The notes under the pieces were generated by a model. The model had not been told where the DNA came from, did not search any database, and saw nothing but the letters and a program-made list of their open reading frames with translations. DNA of 64,000 bases from Lasiosphaeria ovina (lineage: Eukaryota > Ascomycota > Sordariomycetes > Sordariales > Lasiosphaeriaceae). This document shows, in pieces, positions 1-9,100 of this stretch. Numbering within the stretch: the first letter of the stretch is position 1; every line of letters begins with the position of its first letter. The DNA lies in the NCBI GenBank assembly GCA_033439765.1, contig JAULSN010000003.1:620001-684000 (forward strand), in the 5' to 3' direction. A program made the position numbers and the translations under genes.

Positions 1-1288
1 GATATTGTGCATCTGCGCGATCTGGTCCACCTTGTCCGGGCCGTCGTCCTGGATGATGGCCATGGCGTCGACCCACAGGTAGCGGAACCCGATGGCGTGC
101 GTCACGGTGAGGGCGTCGCGGATGGTCTGTGGGAGTGTGTGAAGCGGGATGTCCCGCTCGTAGGCCGGGAGCAGCGCGTTGGTTGTCTTGGCCGGCTGGT
201 CGCCGCCCCAGCAGTAGCTGAGGGCGATGTAAGGGGCTACCTTTTCGTCGCGAACCAGCCGGGCGCGGATGGGTGCTGCGCTGGCGTCGCTGTCGGCGTC
301 GGCGTCGGTGTTGCTCGAAATTTCTATCACGCGCTTCGGCATGAACGTGGGCCGAGCAGCTCGGCAGCTGGCGTGGTTGCGGTCGCAGTCCTCGAGCCAG
401 CCGCGTATCCTCGCGAAGCTGAGCTGGGAATCAGGGGCGAGGTTCGGCGGCAGCTCGTGCCCGATGAAATCGTGGAGGACTTGCTTTCCTGCCGCGTTGG
501 GATGTCAGTCATGGACAGTGACTCGTGGCCATGTTCAACAACGACAAGCTGGGGTTGCAAGCTACCTGGGGGTGTGAACACGGCAAAGCCATTCAGCCTG
601 CTGACGTGGTCGTCGACGGTGAAGGTCACGATGGGCTCGCTGGGCTGCATTATGAAGTCGACCTTGATCATGGCCTCGTCGGCAGAACCAAAAAATCCCG
701 AGGAGGGGAGGTTGTTGACGTTCAGATACTTGACGAGGTCGGCAAAGAAGGTGCAGTTGTCGGCGGCGGCTGCTATTGCCTGGGCCAGAGTGAGGCCAAT
801 CTCGACGCCGCGGTGGGTTCGCCAGGTCGAACGTCCGGCCGGGCGGAAGAGCATCGAGTCGGCGACTTGTTTGCGCAGGTCGACCGTGACTTTGGCGCAG
901 TAGTGGCAGGCATGAGGGGCAATATCGGGGTTGTCTTTCTGGGCGAGCTGGTGAAGTTGAAGATGGACTGGCGAGACGCTGCGCAACTCTCCGCTTTCAT
1001 CCTCAACCGGGTCGGGCGCAGGCTTCGGCCATGGCTGCCAGCAGACCAGCCTCCCCGGCTTGGGCGTGTCGTTCTCCGAGTCCGAGTCGTCGGGGTCGGG
1101 GTGTTCGCGGCGACGGGGCAGCCGAAAGTGGCGCCATGGCTGTGGGGGTCATGCCTGTCAGCTGCAGCAGTGAAGGGGTAGGTTTGTGTAGGGTTATTAG
1201 TGCTGACGTAGGGTTGGTCGTCCCGAGCCCACTTTCGTAGCTCAGCTCGCCGCGCTTTGCCCCTTGTAAAGTCTCCCCTCTGTGCCAT
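1..1288 (-). CDS. HET-domain (heterokaryon incompatibility-type) protein, 3' part beyond window
   Basis: Partial gene whose C-terminus lies left of position 1. The HET core is readable on the minus strand: a 'WLEDC' stretch, 'IALSYCWGG', then 'LPQTIRDA' and 'FRYLWVDAMAIIQDD', matching the usual order of HET-domain motifs. The family motif normally reads 'VDALCIIQD'; here Cys is replaced by Ala ('AMAII'). Two introns restore one frame. Positions 489-565 (77 nt) join 'VFTPPG' to 'KQVLHDF'. Positions 1140-1207 (68 nt) join a 27-residue first exon to 'PWRHFRLP', followed by an acidic stretch. The second intron has a weak GTCAGC donor, so the start at 1288 is tentative. HET proteins commonly trigger cell death after non-self recognition; that role here is inferred from the family only. 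Confidence 0.8.
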
Positions 1289-1968
1289 TCCCGGCTGGGC
1301 TTGTCCTTACACGCGCATGCTGTGCTCCCGGTAGATTGGTTGTTTCAGGGGTCGGCTTGTCGTGCCGCTTCACCCCAGGTTGGAGGTCGGACAAGAGTGA
1401 GACGAACTTCTTCCGGCCCAGGCCCAAAGGTCTAGCCCTTAGCTCCCTGTCCACGTGCGGGGAAGACATTTTTAGGGGGGGCATCCAACCGGGTTTCCAG
1501 GTGGACGTGCATGTGTCTAACGCTCTGGGGCTAGCGGGGTGGCGGGTGCCGGTACCTGGTTGGACACTGCTCCCAGCTGCCATGGCTCCATGCAGATGCT
1601 GCAGCCGAAACCGCTCCTCCTACCTGTGACCTACGACCACGCGGCGACGCCAGCAAAGCGGTGTAACTTTAGCACATGGGGGTGGCAGTGGCAGGTGGAA
1701 TAAAATGACGACGTCGCCGCCTCGAGGCAAACAGCGCTTATTTGTGTTCCAAGTTGGAGCTGGGTGGTTTGGACTATCTCTTGTCTTCTCACGTAATATT
1801 CTATCTAATTTATCTCATTGCCTCCATGTCGCCAACTAGGGGCATTGTTGTGGATTCTGTTGGCCCATCCCTGCATTACTCCCTTTCCTTTGTCCATCGC
1901 CCCCATAATTATTTTTCCCAGAACCTGACAGCTCCATCGAAGCTTCCAACTCCACCTCGTCCACCAGC
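1289..1968. other. Intergenic region, no gene seen
   Basis: Open frames here are short, have no recognisable motif and fit no splice model. The region lies between the 5' ends of the divergent HET and carboxylesterase genes, so both promoters probably sit here. I saw no specific site worth naming. Confidence 0.5.
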
Positions 1969-3795
1969 ATGCGACAAACAACACATGGCGGTTGCATCGC
2001 GCCGATGTCACTGCTCAGCCTAATACCATTATTCACAGTTCTCGCATCAGCATCAGCATCAGCAACACAAAATCAAATACCACTGTCACTAACCGAACAA
2101 AGACGGCCGCCCCTGGTAACACTCCGAAATGGCACCTACGAGGGCGTCTACTCGCCCACCTTCGACCAGGACTTCTTCCTCGGCATGCCCTACGCCCAGG
2201 ACACGTCCGGCGCGAACCGCTTCCGCGTGCCGCAGCACGTCGACGAGGCCTGGGACGGCACGAGGCCCGCCACGCGCTACGGCCACGCCTGCCCCGACAT
2301 GGAGCCCGAAGAAGACGCGCTCTGGGGCATGTCGGAGGACTGCTTGAGCATCAACATTGTGCGCCCGGCCGGAGAGACCCCCGATTGCAAACTGCCCGTG
2401 CTGTTTTGGATCCACGGCGGCAGCTACCAGGTCGGCACCTCGGGCCTGGACCGCTACAACCTCAGCTGGATCGTGCAGCGGTCCGTCGACATGGGCCGCC
2501 CCGTGCTGGCCGCGAGCATCAACTACCGCAAGGGCGCCTGGGGACTTCTGAGCTCCGTCGAGCTGCACGGATCCGGCAACACGAACCTGGCGCTGCGCGA
2601 CATGCGCCTGGCGCTGGCCTGGGTCCAGGAGAACGTCGCAGCCTTCGGCGGCGACCCCGGCTGCGTGACCATCTGGGGCGAGAGCGCCGGGTCGTTCGCC
2701 GTTGGCCAGATGCTCATGAGCTACGGCGGCCGCGCCGACGGCCTGTTCCACCGCTCCATCCAGCAGAGCGGAAGCGCCGCCACCGCCTGGTACAACGGCA
2801 CCGAGTGGTACCAGCCCATCTACGACAACCTCGTGCGCCGCGCCGGCTGCGCCGACGCCCCCGACACTCTCGCCTGCCTGCGGTCCGTCCCCTACGCCAC
2901 GCTGTACCCGCTGCTCAGCAGCAGCAGCAAGCCGAGCTTCTACCCAACCGTCGACGGCGACGTCCTCCCACAGTTCCCAACCGAGCTGCTCCACGCGGGC
3001 CGCTTCGCACACATCCCGCACCTGTACGGCAGCAACTCGGACGAGGGCACGGACAACGCGCCGGCGGGGCTGGACACGGACGGCGACGTCGAGGACTTTT
3101 TAGCGACGCGGTCCGGCTTCGGCTTCCCGCGCGCCGCCGTCCGCCGCATCATGGAGCTGTACCCGGACGACCCGGCGCAGGGGATCCCGCTCGGCACGGG
3201 AGCAGAGCGCTTCGCCCACCGCGGTTGGCAGTACAAGCGCGCGGCGGCCATCCTCGGCGACGTCTTCTACCACGCCCCGCGCCTCGACGACGCCCGCCAC
3301 TACGCCGCCCACCGCCCCGCCGACACTTTTGTCTACCGCTTCAACACGCGCGCGTGGATCTCGGCGCTCGGCCCGGGCAAGGCGAATCCCGCGTGCGAGG
3401 CTGTTGATGGGAATGACAAGAACGACACGCGCCGCAGGATGGGCAAGGCGTGCGGTGCCATCGCGCCAGCCCACGAGGGCGTCGCCCACGCCACCGAGCT
3501 GGCGTTTGTGTTCCGCAACCCCGCCTGGCTGGGGCCGTGGCCGCAGTACCGCGCCCTCAGCGACCGCATCAGCGCCATGTGGATCAATTTCGCCCACGAC
3601 GGGGATCCCAACGGCCCGGGTGCGGGGGACAGTGGTGATGGGGTCGTCTGGCCGCCGTATGCTAGCGGTGGCGCCGACGGCGCGAATTTGGTGCTTCAGA
3701 CTGAGCAGCAGGGCGGGCTGTATGTCGAGCCTGATACGTACAGGCTCGCGGGCAGGGAGTTTTTGACGCAATGGGCTCGTAGGAGGCATGTGTGA
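1969..3795 (+). CDS. Secreted type-B carboxylesterase/lipase
   Basis: Single-exon gene of 608 residues with an alpha/beta-hydrolase fold of the carboxylesterase type-B family (cholinesterase/Candida rugosa lipase group), expected to hydrolyse carboxylic esters outside the cell. The N-terminus is hydrophobic ('SLLSLIPLFTVLASASA'), a likely signal peptide. The Met at residue 13 (position 2005) is an equally good start. The oxyanion-hole 'HGG' is at residues 149-151 and the nucleophile elbow GESAG has Ser239. 'SNSDEGTD' supplies Glu359, and 'GVAHATELAFVF' supplies His507. The family's 'EDCL' motif is present at 123-126. Length is normal for the family and no intron or frame break is seen. The natural substrate cannot be told from the sequence. 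Confidence 0.9.
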   Translation: MRQTTHGGCIAPMSLLSLIPLFTVLASASASATQNQIPLSLTEQRRPPLVTLRNGTYEGVYSPTFDQDFFLGMPYAQDTSGANRFRVPQHVDEAWDGTRPATRYGHACPDMEPEEDALWGMSEDCLSINIVRPAGETPDCKLPVLFWIHGGSYQVGTSGLDRYNLSWIVQRSVDMGRPVLAASINYRKGAWGLLSSVELHGSGNTNLALRDMRLALAWVQENVAAFGGDPGCVTIWGESAGSFAVGQMLMSYGGRADGLFHRSIQQSGSAATAWYNGTEWYQPIYDNLVRRAGCADAPDTLACLRSVPYATLYPLLSSSSKPSFYPTVDGDVLPQFPTELLHAGRFAHIPHLYGSNSDEGTDNAPAGLDTDGDVEDFLATRSGFGFPRAAVRRIMELYPDDPAQGIPLGTGAERFAHRGWQYKRAAAILGDVFYHAPRLDDARHYAAHRPADTFVYRFNTRAWISALGPGKANPACEAVDGNDKNDTRRRMGKACGAIAPAHEGVAHATELAFVFRNPAWLGPWPQYRALSDRISAMWINFAHDGDPNGPGAGDSGDGVVWPPYASGGADGANLVLQTEQQGGLYVEPDTYRLAGREFLTQWARRRHV

Positions 3796-4187
3796 GCTTC
3801 TGCGTGGCCTGCAAGTGTTTTATTTAAGGGGTGTTTTGGATCGAAAGTTTTTTTGGAAAGTCTTTTCCGTCTTGCTTTTTTCTCTTGGTTCATGTTTTTC
3901 AAATGCTTGTTTGCGGGAATAAGTAATCGGTTAGAGAGGCTGGTTGCCTCCAAATCCACAAAGCCAACAACTATTATCTTATGGGTGTTTCCTTTCCTGA
4001 CATGAATAATTATCTAGTGGCGCACCCGACCAGCCTACCTTCACTATCTAGACAACTACATGCCATCACCCATCCCTCTGCGTCATAAAGTCTCCCCTAA
4101 CAAAGCCTACCTGGACGGCAGCATAGCTAGCACGTGTCACAACGTCGGTCAGTTCCAATCATGCAAAATAGAAGAAGGGAGAGAGAG
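3796..4187. other. Intergenic region, no gene seen
   Basis: A T-rich stretch just after the esterase stop may hold its 3' UTR and polyadenylation region. No coding pattern recognised. Confidence 0.4.
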
Positions 4188-4788
4188 GGACGCAGCCGAT
4201 ATGCCCGTGATCTCGGCGTTGCGCGCGTCGGTGACGACGGCCAGGGCGATGGAGCAAAAGGCGGAGAACAGCACGATGCACCCCAGCCGCAACGCCTGCG
4301 AGCGGATAAATTACAGCGCGGTGATGGACAGGATCGGCAACACCGACGACACCACGATGGACGTCACGCGCATGAACAGCTTGACCTTGGGTTCCGAGTA
4401 GTACTCGAACGCTGCCCTAGCCTGGTTGCGCATCGGCGTCCAGCAGCCTCTCCTCCAGCGCCGCGAGCTCCGTCTGCAGGTACAGCAGGTTCCGTGCGTT
4501 GAGCGCGCCGAAGCGCCGGAACATGGCCAGGTCGCGGTCCGAGTCCATGCACGCCGCGATCAGCCCGTACCCGCTAATGACGGGGGCGGTGGTGTGCTGT
4601 GGAGGGTTGTGGGGTTGGCTTTGGGCGGCGGCCATGTCGGGTTGGCGCCCCGGGCCCGGGCCGGGAACTTGACCTTGCCGTCCGTGGCTTGCATAGTTGC
4701 TTGTTGCATGAATTTGCCCTTGGAACAGACCAAGTCTGACACGCGGCCATTCATCCTTCGTCGTCGACTGCGAAGATAGATCTTGCAT
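4188..4788 (-). pseudogene. DUF6594-family gene remnant with internal deletion
   Basis: Minus-strand frame from ATG 4788 reads a DUF6594-like N-terminus: 'GYGLIAACMDSDRDLAMF' followed by 'RRFGALNARNLLYLQTELA', then 'ALEERLLDADAQ'. It stops at 4417. Immediately downstream, one base out of frame, comes the family's C-terminal membrane region: 'RAAFEYYSEPKVKLFMRV', a hydrophobic segment, then 'LSITAL' followed by a TAA, then 'FIRSQALRLGCIVLFSAF' and 'ALAVVTDARNAEI'. The middle of a normal protein is missing between the two parts, the frame shifts at the junction, and a stop lies in the first membrane segment. This is therefore a broken gene. Intact DUF6594 proteins are fungal membrane proteins of unknown role. 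Confidence 0.7.
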
Positions 4789-4968
4789 ATAAACCTAGGT
4801 CTACTTCTAGACGACCAGCGCTGAGCGGTGGCGAAGAGAGATCCCTGCGCCACCACGGCCAGCGTCTCCTCAAGGTCGTCAACACGTCCCTGAACGACCC
4901 AGATCACACCCCCACGTCATGGGCAGCCCCATCGCGGCCATACGCCGCTATTTTTCTCCAACTCCATC

Positions 4969-6436
4969 TTGACACACACTCAGACATTCCTCCTTCCGGC
5001 CCAGAAGAGATCCCTGACGTCCTCAGAGTCTGGGACCCGGGTCCGTGCCGCATACATACTGCCCGAGCTGCGCTACCTGACCAAAATCGTGAGACAAAAC
5101 ACTGCACTTGTATCGGAAAATTCCATCGTCGAAGGCCATGACGACACGTTGTCTTTCCCCACCCTCAGAGCCCTGCTCGGCTACCTCTTCCTCGAGTTTT
5201 TCGACCTCTACGACACCTGCAGCACGACCCCTGACCCCGCCGTCGTCGACATCCACGACGTGGACGGGCAGGTAGGTCTCCAGCGCATCGGCGAAGAGGC
5301 TGCCCCCGCCGTCGCCGCCTTCCGCGCCACGCTCGACGCGCTGGGCTTCGATATGCTGCTGCGGATGCAAGCCGTGCTGGGCCGCACCGACGACCGCCAC
5401 TCCGAGCCCGCCGCCCTGCTCCGCCTGCTGGCCACCGCGTACCTGCGCTACCCGTGGATGTACAACAGCGCCACCGTCAGCGCGCTCAGTCGCTCCGGGA
5501 CCAACAACGCTCTCACCATCTCCGCGAACGACGATCAGCGCCAGGCCGCGCTCGCCGCGTGGGCGCCGCGCTGCTCGCTTCTCTGGCGCCACCTAACCGT
5601 TATCGCCACCCTGCCAGACGGATCGCCCAGCACCGGCATCGGTACCAAAGACCGCGATTCTGACTCCAAAGTGTTGACACAACAATGTACCTCTTCGGGT
5701 GGGAGCTACTGCGGTACGGCATGGCTGACGTGGCGACGGCCGTCCTGGGCGCCGCGTTTCGGGGCAGCGAGGCCGTGCAACGACTGCGATGCCGAGGGGG
5801 CATGGAGCACACCGAGCAACGCGCGTTCGCCGACGAGCAGCTGATCAAGACCTATGCGCGTGCAAGGCTGGGGTCGACTGCCTCGAGCGGGGCGACTACG
5901 CGCGCGTCGAGACGCTCGCGCGCGAGTGCCTCCTCTTCAGTACTACCCAGAGCAGCAAAGAACACGGCGGCGGCGTCTGGACGACGACGACGGCCAAGTC
6001 GCCCAATGCCTGCTTCGAGCGCTTCCGGCACGGCCGCTACGGCGGGCGGCGGTTCCAGGCCGTCTTCGCCGAGCTGCGCGCCCCGGGCGGCGACTGCTAC
6101 TGGGATGACAGCAGACTGTACCTGCGCGCGATGGACACGCTGCGTCTTGTGCCGTTGTCGCCGGCGGCGGTATTGTGTTGTGAGCTCGAGGTGCCGGACC
6201 CCACGGCGGCCCAGAGCCGCGAGGACACGGAGGAGCAGACTAGGCGCGGGGAATTCAAGAAAAGGCTGCAGGGGCGGTGGCATGCCGCCATGGCTCTAGG
6301 GGCTGCTGGCCTGGATGATGGTGGTGGCGCCGGAGAAGTAGATATGCCAGGCGGTGCGCCAGTGGGAGACGATAAGTCAACTATGCCGTATAAGCCACAA
6401 ACGCCATCATATCCTTCGCGAAGGCCACACCGCTAA
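4969..6436 (+). pseudogene. Unknown protein gene with frame breaks
   Basis: Three overlapping plus-strand frames appear to be parts of one protein. 4969-5680 gives a regular globular sequence ('LRALLGYLFLEFFDLYD', 'AYLRYPWMYNSATVSALS'). 5685-5860 gives 'MYLFGWELLRYGMADVA' and 'ADEQLIKTYARA'. 5860-6436 gives 'AGVDCLERGDYARVETLAREC' continued to a stop. The second switch (about 5865) looks like a one-base shift, since the alanine-rich text continues across it. No GT..AG intron explains either switch well. The product is not a family I recognise, and no transmembrane segment or signal peptide is seen. It is either a decayed gene or one with sequencing errors. Confidence 0.45.
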
Positions 6437-6926
6437 ATACGTACAACTTCTTTAATTATTTTCCAATTTCCTTCATTTCTTCTTTAGTTAACGTAAACTT
6501 AAATAAGCATCATAACTATATACAACTACGACGAAGAGTACGTCTCGAACGTACTTAAAATAATAGAAAACGGTGTCTCTTTACGCCGGGCCGCTTAGGA
6601 ATTGAGTATTCTACTTATAATAATATATTACTATCGTAGAACTGCGTGCCTGACAGGCCTACAGGATATCACCTGTACAGGGTGCTACAGTAGGCTCGGT
6701 ACTGTTGCTGGCGGAGCGGAAGCGGTAGCGAAGGCGGGAGCCAAGTGTAGGGTAAGTCGGCCAAGTCCAGGGTAAGTCGGTCAAGTGCAGGGTAGGTCGA
6801 CTAGTTCTGCAGGGCAGACTGTAGGGCACTGAGGAAAGCAGGCTGACTGCCACAGGTCTGTGGAACTCTGCTACAGGCCTGCCACTTAGACTGTGAGGAC
6901 TCTGCTCAGCAGTCTACCTCGTAGGC
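6437..6926. other. AT-rich to repeat-rich intergenic sequence
   Basis: Non-coding. The first 200 bases are AT-rich with many TAA/TTA triplets, as in decayed fungal DNA. After 6650 the sequence is dominated by variations on 'ctgcag', 'gtaggc' and 'actctg'. It borders the possible LTR at 6927-7261 and may be the inner part of the same element. Confidence 0.4.
6731..6812. repeat. 20-bp tandem repeat, four units
   Basis: Four consecutive units of 20-22 bases. Two central units (6751-6770 and 6771-6790) begin GGTAAGTCGG and differ at two positions; the outer two are more diverged. Non-coding. Confidence 0.75.
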
Positions 6927-7261
6927 TGTAGGGGACTCTGTCCTGCAGTCAGGGTCTTCGGGGGGCAATAGAAGGTGCTGAAGAAGACTAAGAGGAGTTG
7001 TGTTATGGAGGGACTATAGTACAAAGAGTGGTGAGAGCGTTGCTTGCTTGCTTGTAGGAAGAAAATCTATCCAAGAAAAGAACAGGTCTTATATAAACCA
7101 AAGGCGGGCCCTCTAGAAAGTTCTAGAGGTCCACACACTACGTAAGTGCCCTGTATTCGACAGTGTTTTAATGGGCTTGTCTTACGTATGCCTAGGCTTG
7201 TAGGGGGTTCGAGAAGGTACCGTTAGGCTCAGTTAACAATTTGGGTATAGTGCCCACAACA
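6927..7261 (-). mobile_element. Possible solo LTR or LTR-retrotransposon end
   Basis: Read on the minus strand, this segment starts TGTTGTGGGC, carries a palindrome CCTCTAGAA..TTCTAGAGG, then a TATA box (TTTATATAAG at about 7089-7099). It ends CCCCTACA at 6927, i.e. TG..CA termini about 335 bp apart with a promoter in the middle, as in a long terminal repeat. No second copy, primer-binding site or gag/pol frame was found in the window. The call rests on architecture alone. Confidence 0.35.
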
Positions 7262-8045
7262 CCAACCATACCAACACAACCACTGTAGTGTCCTACACCT
7301 TAGGACTCTACAACTCCGGTAACTAGCCATACTTTAACACCTAGTATGGTGCTTTTTATTAGGCCTATAGTGGCTAGTCGCTTTTACCTCTTGAAGTGGT
7401 GTGGGATACCCGGCATTGTGGTATAGCGAGGAAGACGCCACCGGGGCTGTTGAAACAAATTAAGGCGATGAAGACCGAGGGGCTGAATATTTCTCATGAT
7501 GCCTGAAGATTAGGAAGAAAACTGCCTAGACAAGGATGGCTAGTGTTTCTTCCCTCTTGGAATACCCATTTTTCGAGCATGGCAACTGCAGCCTCCGCTT
7601 TAGTTTTGGCCTCCTGAGCTGCGTTTGGGAGCGGGTCGGCACCAAATTGATGCGTCTGCTGCTGAGTGGCCGTTCCGCCGGCTGTAGGGGTTGAGGCGTT
7701 TACCTTACGGTGCTCGCGTCGTTGAGCCGGACATCATCTCGGTTGTGCTCGGCGTCGCTGTTCTAAATAGAACAGGAGTCCTCTTCATCGGTACCGCGGT
7801 ATCGACGGGACCCGAAGATGCGCTGAGGGTTGATCGGGGTTTGACCAAAGGGACGACTTCATGGCTGGTTTGGCGTTGGACGAGTCACGGCGGAGGATAC
7901 CGTCTTGACCCTTGCTTTGGACAGAAGGAAGAGAGTCCGTGCTATTGCCCAGCTTGGTAGAAGGCTCTTCCTCTGAGGCAACGGATATCATCGTGCTCGG
8001 CATTTTCTGCCTCAGCTTCTTGTATAATAACCGCCTCCCCGACAC
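7262..8045. other. Intergenic region, no intact gene
   Basis: No convincing coding sequence. Short frames between 7690 and 7960 have no recognisable motif. Confidence 0.4.
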
Positions 8046-8274
8046 TACTCCACAGTGTCTTTGCTGACCCCATCTCCAGTGTCTACATCATCCCCGTCTA
8101 CCGCATGTTCACGCCCAGGGCCAGCGTCATCAGCCAAGACCCGTCGTGGGGAAACATTGGCGCCTCGATCTGCTCGGAGTTGGCCGCCATCCGCGCCGGC
8201 GCTTTCAATTCGTCCGAGACCAGGAAGGCCAAGAGACTGACGACGGAGATCTCGGTCGACACCCGCGTGCGGTA
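8046..8274 (+). pseudogene. Short coding relic, possibly of a fungal rhodopsin-like membrane protein
   Basis: One plus-strand frame reads 'SSVYIIPVYRMFTPRASVIS', 'QDPSWGNIGASICSELAA' and 'TRKAKRLTTEISVDTRV', ending at a TAA near 8274. The 'DPSW..NIGASI' pattern is reminiscent of the loop and last helix of the fungal integral-membrane rhodopsin family. The hydrophobic helices that should precede it are not in frame. Only a fragment, identity uncertain. Confidence 0.25.
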
Positions 8275-9100
8275 AAGCGAGGCCGTTTGATGAATGATAT
8301 GCGCTCTGCCTTGGCACGGGGAAGGAAACCAGGCTAGGTAGGCTCCAAGCCGGCATGTAGGAATTAGCAACGTTTTGTGTGAAGTTCAATGGTATGAAGT
8401 GGTTGCCAAAATCGGGGGAACATGGGCACCCAACCCTCGTCCGTACCCCCCCGCAAGTGCCACGACGCTGCTGCGCTGCGGTGGTTGCCGGAGCGCAAGC
8501 GATTGGCCACGGCAAGACGTCCCACCCAGGGGGAGCATGCAGAGGCAGCCCCGGCGCCGGGTCAACATGCCGCAGCTGAGAACAGGCTTATTACACAGCC
8601 ACAGGGGTGGCCCCCACGGAACGAAGTTCTACCGTCTCGGCGCCACGGTGGTAGTAAGAGGGGGGGCTGGCCGGGAGGTATGTAAGACGGCGGATTCGGT
8701 GGAATTTCTCTCTTAGCTTAGCGTCTCGTACTCGATGGAACCATGTCATTCCCTAACTTCCACGATAAGCCATCTGCTGTACATGTATGCGAGATTGTTT
8801 CCAATGGAGGTGTCTCTGCCCGTCCGCTCAAGACGAAACACCAGAGCGTAGGCGGGGGCATCAGGGAGTGTGTGGCGAGGGGGAGTAAGTTGCCGAATGC
8901 GATTGCCGAGGCGGCGAAAGGGCAAGGGCGGCCAGGCGTGCGTGTGTGAAGCACCAGGAGACGGGGATGGCTGTTATTGCCATCTCCGGAAGCACGGGCG
9001 ATTATCCTGGACCAACGGTTGCCCTTATTCCTCCTTTTGCCTGGGAGGCTTGACCAACCAAGCGAATTTCCGCTCCAGCTTGGCCTCCAGCTTTGAAAAA
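8275..9100. other. Intergenic region, no gene seen
   Basis: Several short open frames but no motif or splice model. The 3' UTR of the large minus-strand NLR-like gene that ends at 9101 must fall in the right part. Confidence 0.4.

Noticed and set aside
1992..3789. Long open frames on both strands across the carboxylesterase (471 aa in another frame, 310 and 229 aa antisense)
   Set aside because: They are GC-rich shadows of the esterase. They are Arg/Pro/Gly-biased and carry no motif, while the esterase frame has the full catalytic set.
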